Source: Thermococcus sp.
GTDB lineage: Archaea; Methanobacteriota_B; Thermococci; Thermococcales; Thermococcaceae
DNA: 20,110 nucleotides
NCBI GenBank assembly: GCA_027001105.1
Contig: JALTMZ010000087.1
Location: forward strand, 1 to 20,110
Reading direction: 5' to 3'
A program made the translations under genes and the position numbers. Position 1 is the first letter of the stretch, and each line of letters starts with the position of its first letter. The notes beneath the pieces are model-generated. The model was not told where the DNA came from and did not search any database. It saw only the letters and a list, made by a program, of their open reading frames with translations. This document shows, piece after piece, positions 8,140 through 16,319 of the stretch.

Positions 8140-9039
8140 ATGCTGAGTGTTAACATTGCTAAGCTTAAGCTTGAGAATCCTCTCATCTCAGCTTCTGGTG
8201 TCGCAGATATGACTCCAGACTTACTTAGGCGAGCACACAAGGAAGGAGCTGGAGCTGTTGTGACGAAATCAATTGGGATTGAACCGAGAAGAGGCTATGA
8301 AAATCCAACGATAGTTGAGCTTCCTTATGGCCTAATCAATGCCATGGGACTTCCAAATCCCGGATGGGAAGCGTTTTATGAAGAATTCAAAAATGAGAAA
8401 TTTGATTTCCCTGTAATAGTCTCAATCTTCGGAAAAGACGAGAGAGAGTTTGCTTTTCTTGCTGAAAAGCTGAGCGAAGTTGCAGATGCCTTTGAGCTCA
8501 ACTTAAGCTGTCCTCATGCTAAGGGCTATGGCATGGAAATTGGGCAGAACCCAGAGATGGTGTACAAGGTCGTTAAAGCCGTCAAAGACACAACAGATAA
8601 GCCAGTAATAGCAAAGCTAACCCCAAACATTGATGATATAACAAAAATCGGGCTGGCAGCAGAAAGAGCAGGAGCTGATGCAGTCTCCGCGATTAATACG
8701 CTCAAAGCTGTTGCAATTGATATCTACGCGAGAAGACCTATTTTGAGCAACAAAGTTGGTGGCTACTCTGGGCCAGGAATTAAGCCAATCGCCCTGAGGG
8801 CTGTGTATGATTTAGCAAAAGCTCTTGATATCGATATCATTGGAGTTGGAGGAATAATAACATGGCAGGATGCTGTGGAGTTTCTAATGGCGGGTGCAAA
8901 GGCTCTGCAGATTGGAACCGCAATCTCGTTGAGAGGATTTAAAGTTTTTAAAGAAATCAATGAAGGAATAGGGAGATTTTTAAATGAGGAAGGATTTAAT
9001 AGCATAGAGGAGATAGTAGGAATAGCCCTGGAGGGATAA
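8140..9039 (+). CDS. pyrD: Dihydroorotate dehydrogenase (class 1)
   Basis: Oxidises dihydroorotate to orotate in pyrimidine synthesis using bound FMN, in the cytoplasm. The 299 residues form an FMN-binding TIM barrel. Visible features are [15 protein letters not shown] at the N-terminus, VTKSIG with Lys43, and [15 protein letters not shown]. The active-site loop [17 protein letters not shown] carries the catalytic base Cys124, which marks class 1. The phosphate-binding [29 protein letters not shown] is at the end. A Cys base suggests class 1A or 1B; a PyrK electron-transfer partner is not in this window. It is preceded by a TATA-like CCTTATAAC (8099-8107) and an AGGTG SD, and is followed after two bases by queC. 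Confidence 0.95.
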   Translation: MLSVNIAKLKLENPLISASGVADMTPDLLRRAHKEGAGAVVTKSIGIEPRRGYENPTIVELPYGLINAMGLPNPGWEAFYEEFKNEKFDFPVIVSIFGKDEREFAFLAEKLSEVADAFELNLSCPHAKGYGMEIGQNPEMVYKVVKAVKDTTDKPVIAKLTPNIDDITKIGLAAERAGADAVSAINTLKAVAIDIYARRPILSNKVGGYSGPGIKPIALRAVYDLAKALDIDIIGVGGIITWQDAVEFLMAGAKALQIGTAISLRGFKVFKEINEGIGRFLNEEGFNSIEEIVGIALEG

Positions 9040-9041
9040 AA

Positions 9042-9770
9042 ATGAGGAGAGCAGTTGTCTTATTCAGCGGCGGTTTAGATTCAACAGCTTGCCTGTACTG
9101 GGCAAAGAAGAATTATGATGAAGTTATCATGCTCACGATAAATTATGGCAGCAACGAGGAGAAAGCAACAAACAAGGTAGCAGAGTTCTTCTCAAAAGAG
9201 CTGAACATCCCGCTCAAAATTATTAAACTCGACTTCTTGGAAGAGTTTTCCAAGCTTAGGGGGACTACATTAGTCGGAGGAGAAACACCAAGAGTTACAG
9301 CAAGAGACTTAGAAAACATGAAGAGAGCTCAAGAAACTGCCAAAAGCGTTTGGGTTCCAGCGAGAAATGTAGTGTTGATCTCTGTGGCAGCATCGCTTTT
9401 AGATGCACTTGGTGGAGGGGACATTATAGTGGGCTTCAACGCAGAAGAAGGTGCAACTTTTCCAGATAACACACCGGAATTCGTTGAAAAAATGAACGAG
9501 ATGCTGAGATATGGAGCGTTGAGTGAGGTCAAAGTCGTTGCACCGCTGATAAATCTCGACAAAAAAGGCATTGCAAAACTTTTGAAGAAGCTGAATGCAA
9601 AATACGAGTATTCAAACTCATGCTATATGCCGAAAGGCTTCACAGAAGATGGAAAGCCAATCCACTGCGGAGAATGTGAAAGCTGTGTAAGAAGACACCG
9701 TGGTTTAATGGAGGGTATAGGGGAAGATAAAACAGTATATGCAGTCAAACCCAAAATTGAAATTGCTTAA
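9042..9770 (+). CDS. queC: 7-cyano-7-deazaguanine (preQ0) synthase
   Basis: Converts 7-carboxy-7-deazaguanine to preQ0 using ATP and ammonia. In archaea preQ0 is the precursor of archaeosine in tRNA. The ATP-pyrophosphatase P-loop SGGLDS (residues 9-14) and the C-terminal zinc site C194, C209, C212 and C215 (SNSC...HCGECESC) are intact. The 242-residue length is normal. The start lies two bases after the pyrD stop, with a GGAGGG SD inside the end of pyrD, so the two are co-transcribed; the pathway link between them is not obvious. Other archaeosine genes are not in the window. Its stop overlaps that of the convergent THUMP gene. Confidence 0.96.
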   Translation: MRRAVVLFSGGLDSTACLYWAKKNYDEVIMLTINYGSNEEKATNKVAEFFSKELNIPLKIIKLDFLEEFSKLRGTTLVGGETPRVTARDLENMKRAQETAKSVWVPARNVVLISVAASLLDALGGGDIIVGFNAEEGATFPDNTPEFVEKMNEMLRYGALSEVKVVAPLINLDKKGIAKLLKKLNAKYEYSNSCYMPKGFTEDGKPIHCGECESCVRRHRGLMEGIGEDKTVYAVKPKIEIA

Positions 9771-10261
9771 AGCTCGACTTCTTTTTTAATTATCTCCTCT
9801 GGCCTGATAACACTAATCGCTGTTCTGTTCCCCAAAACCTCGATCCACACATACCAGTCGGGACTGTCCAAGTTTACCACAGCATTCAAGTTTTCCTTGA
9901 TCTTTGCACCAAGCTCAATCTCTATTTCTTTGCTTGAGCGTATCCAGTTTCCTCTCCTTTTACAACGAACGGCAAAGCTTTCCCCTTCTTTAATCCTGGC
10001 CTTTGCAAGTTTGAAGCCTTCCTCAATTATATCCTCCTTCTTGCTCCTGACAAACTTCTCAAGGGGAACAATCTTGAAAATTGCAGTTGTCTCAAAGTCT
10101 TTTAAAATTCTCAAAGCTTCCTCTTTTTTCAGACCGGTTTTAACGATTAAAACCCCTCTCCATCTTGTTCTCCTTATCTTGACATCACCCAATGCCCATT
10201 CTAACTCAAGGGAAGCATCTCCCTCTCTGCCCGAAGGCACAGTAACGAGTAACGTTGTCAT
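9767..10261 (-). CDS. THUMP-domain RNA-binding protein (COG1818-like)
   Basis: A 164-residue predicted RNA-binding protein. The N-terminal half ([26 protein letters not shown]) and the later [31 protein letters not shown] stretch, followed by [24 protein letters not shown], are the strand-helix pattern of a THUMP domain, found in tRNA-modifying enzymes. No methyltransferase, deaminase or other catalytic domain is attached, so it is probably a stand-alone tRNA-binding accessory protein. The frame is open further upstream (to 10345), but GGGAGGTG sits right before ATG 10261, which gives the expected N-terminus. The overlap with queC, a tRNA-modification gene, is suggestive, but the genes are convergent. 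Confidence 0.88.
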   Translation of the reverse strand: MTTLLVTVPSGREGDASLELEWALGDVKIRRTRWRGVLIVKTGLKKEEALRILKDFETTAIFKIVPLEKFVRSKKEDIIEEGFKLAKARIKEGESFAVRCKRRGNWIRSSKEIEIELGAKIKENLNAVVNLDSPDWYVWIEVLGNRTAISVIRPEEIIKKEVEL

Positions 10262-10284
10262 TTTTTCACCTCCCATGAACAAGC

Positions 10285-10312
10285 TTTTATATTTATACGT
10301 TCCAAAATTTAA
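10285..10312. promoter_or_regulatory. Compact divergent promoter (THUMP gene / AAA+ ATPase)
   Basis: The two genes are separated by 65 bases. TTTTATATTTATA (10285-10297) lies about 25-30 bases before the expected start of the AAA+ transcript. The minus-strand element AGTTTAAATTTT (10303-10314 read backward) would serve the THUMP gene. The two promoters therefore interleave. Confidence 0.5.
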
Positions 10313-10326
10313 ACTTGGTGGGTAAA

Positions 10327-11535
10327 ATGGAAAAGCCAAGCACACTTAAAGTTTATCCCTCTCCTTCCTATGAGGTATACGGCCTGTCAAGGAATCCCTT
10401 TGGAGAACTTGCAAGTGAGGGAATCGAGGACATAGAGAGCATTCATGTTTACCAAGAGGTTGATATGAAGCTGTCGATGATAATATCCGAGGTAATCGGC
10501 AATAAAAGCTCAATCGCATTTTCCATCGTTGGGCCCTTGGGAATGGGAAAAACCCAGAGGCTGAAAAGTATTGCCAAGGCAATAAGCGAACGGGGAGGAA
10601 AGGCAATCTACGTCAAGGTGGACACCAATGACATTTTAAAAATTACACGAGATCTTTTTAATTCAATGAAGCCGCCAAAGAGCAGAACAAACATATTCTT
10701 GGAAAATTTGAGCAGAAAGCTTGGTTTTATTGATCGCTTAGAAAAGATGTTATCCTCAACTCAGGAGTATAAATCGAGGGATATAGCGGAAATGCTGACA
10801 AAGGAGCTCAGCAAATATCCATATTCTGCCCTCCTCCTCGATGAGCTTGAGAACATGCAGAGTGCAAGGGAGCACGAAAAAATCCAGTTTTTTGAAATGC
10901 TGAGGCACTTCATAAGCAACATGCCTCCCGGATGCATAGTTGCTTTCGCGTGCATTCCAGAGGCTTACGAGGAATACACAAAAATTTTTCCTGCATTCTT
11001 TATGCGTCTACATTACGAATTCAAGCTTAGACCAATGAGTCTTGAGGAGACATTTGAGCTTGTCAAGAAGAGGCTAAATAAAGCCAGAATCAGGGACACA
11101 GACGATCCCATTTATCCATTTACCGAGGAGGCGATAAAACTCATTCATGAACTTGGAAAAGGCAACCCCAGACAGATTTTAAGACTGTTGCATTACGTGC
11201 TGAGCGAAGCCAGCAAACACAAATTTGACCCCATTGATGATTACGTTGTTACAACAATTCTTGAAGAGCCAAAGAACTTAGAGGAGTACCTAACAAGGAT
11301 TCCAAAAGACTACAGAGATTTGGTTGAAGCGATAGTCTACAAGTTTAATGGAGGGCCAGTAAGCTATATTCAAATTGCAAAAGAGGTTAAAAAGCCAGGC
11401 ATTCAGGTTTATGAACAGCTTGAAGAGCTGATAAGGCTGGGATTCCTCATTGGGGATCCAAAAGGCAACTATAAAGTCCCAGACTATGTTAGAAGATTCC
11501 TTGAGCAGGAGAAGAAAGAGGAGGAAAGTGAATGA
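10327..11535 (+). CDS. AAA+ ATPase with C-terminal winged helix (Orc1/Cdc6- or ExeA-like)
   Basis: A 402-residue P-loop ATPase. A LSRNPFGELAS segment near residue 20 precedes the Walker A motif GPLGMGKT (69-76). Walker B is SALLLDELENM with Asp172/Glu173. PAFFMRLHYEFKLRPMSLEE and GNPRQILRLLHYVLSEA contain the sensor/arginine region of AAA+ proteins. Residues of about 310-390 (YRDLVEAIVYKFNGGPVSYIQIAKEVKKPGIQVYEQLEELIRLGFL) look like a winged helix. The architecture recalls Cdc6/Orc1 and ExeA-type ATPases, but the motifs are not those of a canonical replication initiator. TTG and GTG codons upstream overlap the SD GGTGGG, so ATG 10327 is chosen. It overlaps the following DUF457 gene (ATGA), so the two are co-expressed. 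Substrate unknown. Confidence 0.8.
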   Translation: MEKPSTLKVYPSPSYEVYGLSRNPFGELASEGIEDIESIHVYQEVDMKLSMIISEVIGNKSSIAFSIVGPLGMGKTQRLKSIAKAISERGGKAIYVKVDTNDILKITRDLFNSMKPPKSRTNIFLENLSRKLGFIDRLEKMLSSTQEYKSRDIAEMLTKELSKYPYSALLLDELENMQSAREHEKIQFFEMLRHFISNMPPGCIVAFACIPEAYEEYTKIFPAFFMRLHYEFKLRPMSLEETFELVKKRLNKARIRDTDDPIYPFTEEAIKLIHELGKGNPRQILRLLHYVLSEASKHKFDPIDDYVVTTILEEPKNLEEYLTRIPKDYRDLVEAIVYKFNGGPVSYIQIAKEVKKPGIQVYEQLEELIRLGFLIGDPKGNYKVPDYVRRFLEQEKKEEESE

Positions 11536-12062
11536 ACTATGATGAGCATGTGCTTGGGGGGATTATTACATATCCCCTTACTATTTTGACTGCATCTCTC
11601 CTCAGGGCATACTTAGATGTGCCCTTCCAGCTTAGTTTCATGGCAATGGCGCTTGGTTATGCATTCTACGTCTTAGGAAGCGACTTGCCGGACATGGATC
11701 ATCCAGATGCTCTTATTCACAGAGGAACAAAACCAATTGTGGCGGTTGCAATTGGAATTTCAGCTTTTCTGAAGTTCAGTGAAATTTCAATAACAAAATA
11801 TGAATGGGCAAATTTAACGATAGCCTGGGGAATTGCTGTGCTTTTTGCATTCGCCTCCTGGTACATTTTCTCCACAATAATGCCCAAACACCGAGGCATA
11901 GTTCACTCAGTGGGCTTTGCCTGTGTATACGGTCTGCTTGGATTTGCATTGCCAGTTTATGGTCTTGGACTACATTGGAAAGAGGGGCTGTTTGTAGGAT
12001 TTGCGGCATTTATGGGGTATCTACTTCACTTGATTTTGGATAAGCAGATTAAGTTGCTTTGA
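11532..12062 (+). CDS. YdjM/DUF457-family membrane-bound metal-dependent hydrolase
   Basis: A 176-residue integral membrane protein with about four or five hydrophobic helices. Conserved metal-ligand-type residues are present: His6 in NYDEHVLGG, the DLPDMDHPDALIHRGTKP stretch, PKHRGIVHS, and HLILDK near the end. These are typical of the LexA-repressed YdjM/DUF457 group, whose substrates are not established. Start ATG overlaps the stop of the AAA+ gene (11532-11535), so translation is coupled. The pairing with a soluble AAA+ protein suggests a joint membrane-linked process; this is inference. Confidence 0.82.
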   Translation: MNYDEHVLGGIITYPLTILTASLLRAYLDVPFQLSFMAMALGYAFYVLGSDLPDMDHPDALIHRGTKPIVAVAIGISAFLKFSEISITKYEWANLTIAWGIAVLFAFASWYIFSTIMPKHRGIVHSVGFACVYGLLGFALPVYGLGLHWKEGLFVGFAAFMGYLLHLILDKQIKLL

Positions 12063-12087
12063 GATTATTACACAAGTTTGTCCAATA

Positions 12088-12099
12088 ATGCTTTTAAAT
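12088..12099 (+). promoter_or_regulatory. TATA-like element before trxB
   Basis: A TGCTTTTAAATT element lies about 20-25 bases before the GGAGGTGA SD (12121-12128) of trxB, consistent with a short leader. Confidence 0.5.
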
Positions 12100-12134
12100 T
12101 GTTCAATCGGATGTAGGGTTGGAGGTGAGTCAAG

Positions 12135-13124
12135 ATGTTCAGTTTAACAGGCTTTTCAAAAGGGAAGGAAGAAAAAACAACTTGGGATGTTGTAATCATT
12201 GGTGCTGGACCGGCTGGATATACAGCAGCAATCTACACAGCGAGATTTGGGCTTGAAACCATAATCATAAGCAAAGATCTTGGGGGGAACATGGCATTAA
12301 CAGATCTCATTGAAAACTATCCAGGATTCCCGGAAGGAATCAGTGGCTCAGAGCTCAACAGAAGGATGTACGACCAGGTAAGGAAGTACAATGTTGATGT
12401 GATATTCGATGAAGTGGAGAGAATTGAAAAGGGAGAATGCCCGTACTATGAAGGAAAATGCTACTGGATGATTTATACAAAGAATGGTAGAGTTTACAAA
12501 GCAAAAACCGTTATTATAGCTGTTGGAGCAGAACCAAGAAAGCTCAACATCCCAGGAGAAAAGGAGCTTACGGGCAGGGGAGTAAGCTACTGTGCAACAT
12601 GCGATGGACCCCTCTTTGTCGGAAAAGAAGTGATAGTTGTTGGCGGTGGAAACACTGCACTGCAGGAAGCATTATACCTCCACAGCATTGGCGTTAAAGT
12701 TACACTTGTTCACAGGAGAGACAAGTTCAGAGCTGACAAGATTCTCCAAGATAGATTCAAAGAAGCTGGCATTCCAGCAATTCTAAACACCGTTGTAATT
12801 GAAATAAAGGGAAAGGAAAAAGTTGAATCTGTTGTGCTTAAGAACGTAAAGACCGGAGAGGTCTTTGAGAAGAAGGTTGATGGCGTGTTCATATTCATCG
12901 GCTACGAGCCAAAGACGGACTTCGTTAAACATCTTGGCATTACAGATGAATGGGGCTACATACCCGTTGACATGTACATGAGGACAAAAGCCCCCGGCAT
13001 ATTCGCCGCGGGAGATATAACAAATGTTTTCAAGCAGATTGCCGTAGCAGTGGGTCAAGGTGCAATTGCAGCGAACTCTGCAAAGGAATTCATTGAGAGC
13101 TGGATGGAAAAGAATGGTGCCTAA
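12135..13124 (+). CDS. trxB: Thioredoxin reductase
   Basis: FAD enzyme that reduces thioredoxin or the protein-disulfide oxidoreductase (Pdo) of Thermococcales with NAD(P)H. The 329 residues contain the FAD-binding GAGPAG (23-28), the redox pair SYCATCDGP (Cys153 and Cys156), the NAD(P)-binding VVGGGNTA, HRRDKFRA, and the C-terminal FAAGDITNVFKQIAVAVGQG. All catalytic elements are present. SD GGAGGTGA is six bases before ATG 12135. It stands alone as a transcription unit. No SurR-type GTTn3AAC motif was seen upstream. Confidence 0.95.
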   Translation: MFSLTGFSKGKEEKTTWDVVIIGAGPAGYTAAIYTARFGLETIIISKDLGGNMALTDLIENYPGFPEGISGSELNRRMYDQVRKYNVDVIFDEVERIEKGECPYYEGKCYWMIYTKNGRVYKAKTVIIAVGAEPRKLNIPGEKELTGRGVSYCATCDGPLFVGKEVIVVGGGNTALQEALYLHSIGVKVTLVHRRDKFRADKILQDRFKEAGIPAILNTVVIEIKGKEKVESVVLKNVKTGEVFEKKVDGVFIFIGYEPKTDFVKHLGITDEWGYIPVDMYMRTKAPGIFAAGDITNVFKQIAVAVGQGAIAANSAKEFIESWMEKNGA

Positions 13125-13146
13125 TTTCAACTTTTTCTGCTTTTTC

Positions 13147-13161
13147 TCGAAACTTTTTCGA
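13147..13161. repeat. Short inverted repeat after trxB
   Basis: TCGAAA (13147-13152), CTT, TTTCGA (13156-13161) in a T-rich stretch just after trxB. It could be part of a terminator or an operator upstream of the aminotransferase TATA element (ATTATATAG near 13188-13196). Confidence 0.35.
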
Positions 13162-13186
13162 ACAAAGCTGTCCACTAATGAGCATA

Positions 13187-13196
13187 GAATTATATA
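13187..13196 (+). promoter_or_regulatory. TATA box of the class III aminotransferase gene
   Basis: AATTATATAG lies about 35 bases before ATG 13229, leaving a short leader with a GGTGA SD (13219-13223). Confidence 0.55.
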
Positions 13197-13228
13197 GCAT
13201 AACGGCAACTCTTCTTTGGTGAGCTAAA

Positions 13229-14566
13229 ATGGTGAAGAGACCTGTTGTTAAAGAACTTCCCGGGCCGAAGGCAAAAGAGGTTATTGAGAGGAACTTTAAG
13301 CTCTTAGCAGTTACGACCCAAGACCCGGATGCCTTGCCGATTGTTATCGAGAGAGGAGAAGGAATTATGGTCTACGACGTTGATGGCAATGCTTTCTATG
13401 ACTTTGGAAGCGGTGTTGGTGTTCTTAATGTTGGACATGTGCACCCACGGGTCATTGAAGCTATAAAAAGACAAGCCGAGAAGTTCACGCACTTTGCCTT
13501 AAACGATTTCTTCTATGAAAACGCTGTAATCCTGGCTCAAAAGCTTGCTGAGCTTTCTCCAGGAGACTTTCCAAAGAAGGTAGTCTATCAGAACAGCGGT
13601 GCTGAAGCTAACGAAGTTATGATGAAGCTTGTCAAGTACGGAACAGGAAGAAAGAGATTCATAGCATTCTACCATGCATTCCACGGAAGAACACAGGCTG
13701 TTCTCAGCTTAACGGCAAGCAAGTGGGTTCAACAGGAGAGATTCTTCCCAACAATGCCCGGGGTTGAGCACGTTCCATACCCAAACCCATACAGAAACCC
13801 ATGGCACATTGACGGTTATGCCGATCCCAAGGAACTTGTAAACAGAGTCATTGAGTTCATTGAAGAGTACGTCTTCAGGCATGTTCCACCAGAAGAAGTT
13901 GGAGCAATTGTCTTTGAGCCGATACAGGGTGAAGGGGGTTATGTAGTTCCACCAAAGGAGTTCTTCAAGGAGCTTAAGAAGCTTGCAGACAAGTACGGCA
14001 TTCTTTTGGCAGACGACGAAGTTCAGATGGGTGTTGGGAGGACTGGAAAGTTCTGGGCAATTGAACACTTTGGCATCGCACCGGACACAATTCAGTTCGG
14101 TAAAGCCATTGGTGGAGGAATTCCATTAGCTGGTGTCGTGCACAGAGCTGACATAGCTTTTGACAAACCTGGAAGGCACGCATCAACATTCGGTGGAAAC
14201 CCAGTGGCTATTGCCGCCGCTCTTGAAGTAGTTGAAATTGTCAAAGAGTTATTGCCTCACGTCCAAGAGGTTGGTGATTACCTCCACAAGAGGCTCAAGG
14301 AGTTTGAGGAGAAATATGAAGTTATTGGCGATGCAAGGGGTCTCGGTTTAGCTCAAGCGGTGGAGTTCGTTAAGAGCAAGGATACAAAGGAGAAGAACCC
14401 AGAGGTTAGGAACAAGGTTGTCAAAGAAGCAGCTAAGAGAGGTTTAATCCTCCTCGGCTGTGGTGACAACTCACTGAGATTCATTCCACCATTGATCGTT
14501 ACCAAGGAAGAGATTGATATCGCCATGGAGATTTTTGAAGAAGCCCTCAAAGCCGCTCTTAAGTGA
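13229..14566 (+). CDS. Class III PLP-dependent aminotransferase or amino acid racemase
   Basis: A 445-residue fold-type I PLP enzyme of the 4-aminobutyrate/ornithine aminotransferase group. The PLP-binding lysine is Lys292 in QFGKAIGGG, Asp263 (ADDEVQMG) binds the pyridine nitrogen, and [10 protein letters not shown] and HASTFGGNP contact the phosphate. The motifs [14 protein letters not shown] and YPNPYRNPW are typical of Thermococcales paralogs. Work on Pyrococcus and Thermococcus has shown that members of this clade include ornithine aminotransferases and also broad-specificity or Leu/Met racemases, so sequence alone does not tell which reaction this one catalyses. The gene has its own TATA box and is not in an operon. 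Confidence 0.85.
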   Translation: MVKRPVVKELPGPKAKEVIERNFKLLAVTTQDPDALPIVIERGEGIMVYDVDGNAFYDFGSGVGVLNVGHVHPRVIEAIKRQAEKFTHFALNDFFYENAVILAQKLAELSPGDFPKKVVYQNSGAEANEVMMKLVKYGTGRKRFIAFYHAFHGRTQAVLSLTASKWVQQERFFPTMPGVEHVPYPNPYRNPWHIDGYADPKELVNRVIEFIEEYVFRHVPPEEVGAIVFEPIQGEGGYVVPPKEFFKELKKLADKYGILLADDEVQMGVGRTGKFWAIEHFGIAPDTIQFGKAIGGGIPLAGVVHRADIAFDKPGRHASTFGGNPVAIAAALEVVEIVKELLPHVQEVGDYLHKRLKEFEEKYEVIGDARGLGLAQAVEFVKSKDTKEKNPEVRNKVVKEAAKRGLILLGCGDNSLRFIPPLIVTKEEIDIAMEIFEEALKAALK

Positions 14567-14609
14567 TCCCCTCTCTTTTTAATTTCTAAACCCTCTTGGA
14601 TGCAAAATC

Positions 14610-14620
14610 TTTATAAATAT
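14610..14620 (+). promoter_or_regulatory. TATA box of the ECF S-component gene
   Basis: TTTATAAATAT immediately upstream of a large inverted repeat. The predicted transcription start (about 14638-14640) falls inside that repeat. Confidence 0.65.
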
Positions 14621-14646
14621 CAATTTCAAGTTTTAACTTGAAATTG
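14621..14646. promoter_or_regulatory. Perfect 10+10 bp palindrome at the ECF S-component promoter
   Basis: CAATTTCAAG (14621-14630), TTTTAA, then CTTGAAATTG (14637-14646) form a perfect inverted repeat with a 6-base centre that is itself nearly symmetric. It begins one base after the TATA box and covers the expected transcription start. This is the position of a repressor operator in archaea. The cognate regulator is not known to me. Confidence 0.7.
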
Positions 14647-14669
14647 CCAATAAAGTGGAGGGGTGAAAT

Positions 14670-15272
14670 ATGCAGTTTGAAGCTATTGGAGCATACGCCA
14701 AACCTGTCCTTGCACTTGCTGTTTTAATATATTTCGCTTATATTTTTGTAATTAAAAAGGAAGAGTTCAAAAAAGCCCAAGTTGTTGCAATTTCAGCTGT
14801 TATGACAGCTTTAGTCACAGTTGCAACAATTGTAATTCAGGTTCCAACACCTCCGACAAGAGGGTACATTAACCTTGGAGACACAATGGTCATGCTGAGC
14901 GGTGTGCTGTTTGGCCCTCTTGTGGGAGCATTTGCAGGCGGCTTTGGTTCAGCTCTGGCAGATGCGATTACAGGTTATGCCCACTGGGCACCTTTCACAC
15001 TGATTATAAAAGGACTCGAAGGGCTGGTTGTAGGATACATAGCATACAAGAGAGAAGATTTCACCGGGATACTCATAGGAACCATTATCGGCGGGTTCAT
15101 AATGGTCTCCGGGTACTTCCTTGTGGAGGTGTTCTTCTATGGTTATCCGAGTGCACTCGTTGAAGTTCCAGGAAATACACTTCAAGCCGTCAGTGGCATA
15201 ATTGTGGGTGGAGGAATTGGATATATAATAAAAAGAGGGTATCCAGACATAATGAACCTCATCCAAACTTAA
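14670..15272 (+). CDS. ECF-type vitamin transporter S component
   Basis: A 200-residue membrane protein of the substrate-binding (S) subunits of energy-coupling factor transporters. It has about six hydrophobic helices, and the signature RGYINLGDTMVMLSGVLFGP-(LVGAFAGGFGSALADAITGY) is typical of the COG4720-like group, associated with riboflavin or thiamine-precursor (hydroxymethylpyrimidine) uptake. A first helix (VLALAVLIYFAYIFV) precedes the conserved part. GGAGGGGTG gives a strong SD. The EcfA and EcfT partners are not in the window, so it probably shares an energising module encoded elsewhere. A palindrome over the transcription start suggests repression by a ligand-sensing regulator. Exact substrate uncertain. 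Confidence 0.85.
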   Translation: MQFEAIGAYAKPVLALAVLIYFAYIFVIKKEEFKKAQVVAISAVMTALVTVATIVIQVPTPPTRGYINLGDTMVMLSGVLFGPLVGAFAGGFGSALADAITGYAHWAPFTLIIKGLEGLVVGYIAYKREDFTGILIGTIIGGFIMVSGYFLVEVFFYGYPSALVEVPGNTLQAVSGIIVGGGIGYIIKRGYPDIMNLIQT

Positions 15273-15550
15273 ACCTTCTGTATCTCCTCCCACATATCTT
15301 TTTCTTTAAAAAGAAGTCCAATTGATATCCTCCTTGATGCCCTTTTTAGCTGTCCCAGATATTGGGAATCAGCTATCACAGCATCAGAGTTGAGCTCTTT
15401 TATCTCATAAACGGCAAGATGGCACTCTTTAAGCACTTCAGATGCATGCTTTAGGAACTCTGGGCCTGCGAGCATTATATCCGGATTTAAGCCTTCCTCC
15501 CTGAGCTCATTGATAGTTGTTTTCACAAGCTCGTAGATTTCTACCTTCAC
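15269..15550 (-). CDS. Small DUF1884-like protein, candidate A-domain (Family 4) encapsulin-type component
   Basis: A 93-residue protein encoded directly after deoC. Its GTG start overlaps the deoC stop (GTGA, 15547-15550), so the two are translationally coupled. The pattern [15 protein letters not shown], then [26 protein letters not shown], then SRRISI matches my recollection of the small Thermococcales DUF1884 family, which has been described as a stand-alone encapsulin A-domain (Family 4). Members of that family pair with enzymes including deoxyribose-phosphate aldolase. Likely role: a protein that binds or assembles with DeoC. There is no signal peptide or membrane segment. Family membership is recalled from motif similarity and not searched. 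The gene also overlaps the stop of the ECF S component by four bases. Confidence 0.7.
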   Translation of the reverse strand: MKVEIYELVKTTINELREEGLNPDIMLAGPEFLKHASEVLKECHLAVYEIKELNSDAVIADSQYLGQLKRASRRISIGLLFKEKDMWEEIQKV

Positions 15551-16209
15551 CTCTTAGCACCCTCCACTATCTTCACTCCGCTTGATGTGCCGATCCTGTT
15601 TGCACCCGCCTTTATCATTTCTAAAGCCTGCTCGTATGTTCTGATGCCACCTGCTGCCTTAACTCCAAGTTTGTCGCCTACAACTCTTCTCATAAGCTTA
15701 ACATCCTCTACTGTAGCTCCCCCAGTACCAAAACCCGTTGAGGTTTTTACAAAATCTGCTCCAGCTTCCATTGCCAGCTTACATGCCATTTCTTTCTCTT
15801 CATCGGTTAGATAACAGGTCTCAATGATCACCTTGACTATAGCCCCTTTTTCGTGAGCAACTTTGACAACTTCTTCTATGTCTCTCCTAACATAATCGTA
15901 ATCCCCGTCCTTCAGTGCCCCGATGTTTATGACCATATCAAGCTCATCTGCTCCATCTTCAAGGGCTTTCTTTGCCTCAAATACCTTGACCTCCGTTGGT
16001 GTTGCCCCCAATGGGAATCCAATAACAGATGCCACTTTTATGTCCGTGCCTTTTAATGTCTCCTTTGCAAGCTTTACACGGTAGGGGTTAACGCAGACAG
16101 CATAAAAGCCGTACTTTTTGGCTTCCTCGCACAGTCTGATTATATCCTCCTTTGTTGCATAAGGCTTCAAATTGGTGTGATCAATGTACTTGGCAATATC
16201 AATTTCCAT
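15547..16209 (-). CDS. deoC: Deoxyribose-phosphate aldolase
   Basis: Reversibly cleaves 2-deoxyribose 5-phosphate to glyceraldehyde 3-phosphate and acetaldehyde in nucleoside breakdown. The 220 residues are the length of short archaeal DeoC. The Schiff-base lysine is Lys155 in [11 protein letters not shown], the proton-relay pair Asp91 (ELDMVINIG) and Lys184 ([10 protein letters not shown]) is present, and YIDHTNLKP at the N-terminus is typical. ATG 16209 has a GGTGAT SD, and an AT-rich CTAAATATATG element (about 16236-16246, minus strand) is a likely TATA box. The second gene of the operon is the DUF1884-like small protein. Confidence 0.96.
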   Translation of the reverse strand: MEIDIAKYIDHTNLKPYATKEDIIRLCEEAKKYGFYAVCVNPYRVKLAKETLKGTDIKVASVIGFPLGATPTEVKVFEAKKALEDGADELDMVINIGALKDGDYDYVRRDIEEVVKVAHEKGAIVKVIIETCYLTDEEKEMACKLAMEAGADFVKTSTGFGTGGATVEDVKLMRRVVGDKLGVKAAGGIRTYEQALEMIKAGANRIGTSSGVKIVEGAKR

Positions 16210-16319
16210 TCACATCACCAAAAACTAAGTATTCTTATCATATATTTAGAACTTTTTCCTCAAAAATGGGTAGGTTAACCAGGAATTTGGAGAATGCTAA
16301 AAACAAAAAGAAGACCCCT

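Noticed and set aside
12783..13208. 141-residue minus-strand frame over the end of trxB
   Set aside because: It is antisense to a conserved oxidoreductase, has no SD, and its composition is that of a shadow frame.
13709..14189. Minus-strand frames within the aminotransferase gene
   Set aside because: They are shadow frames of a fully conserved PLP enzyme.
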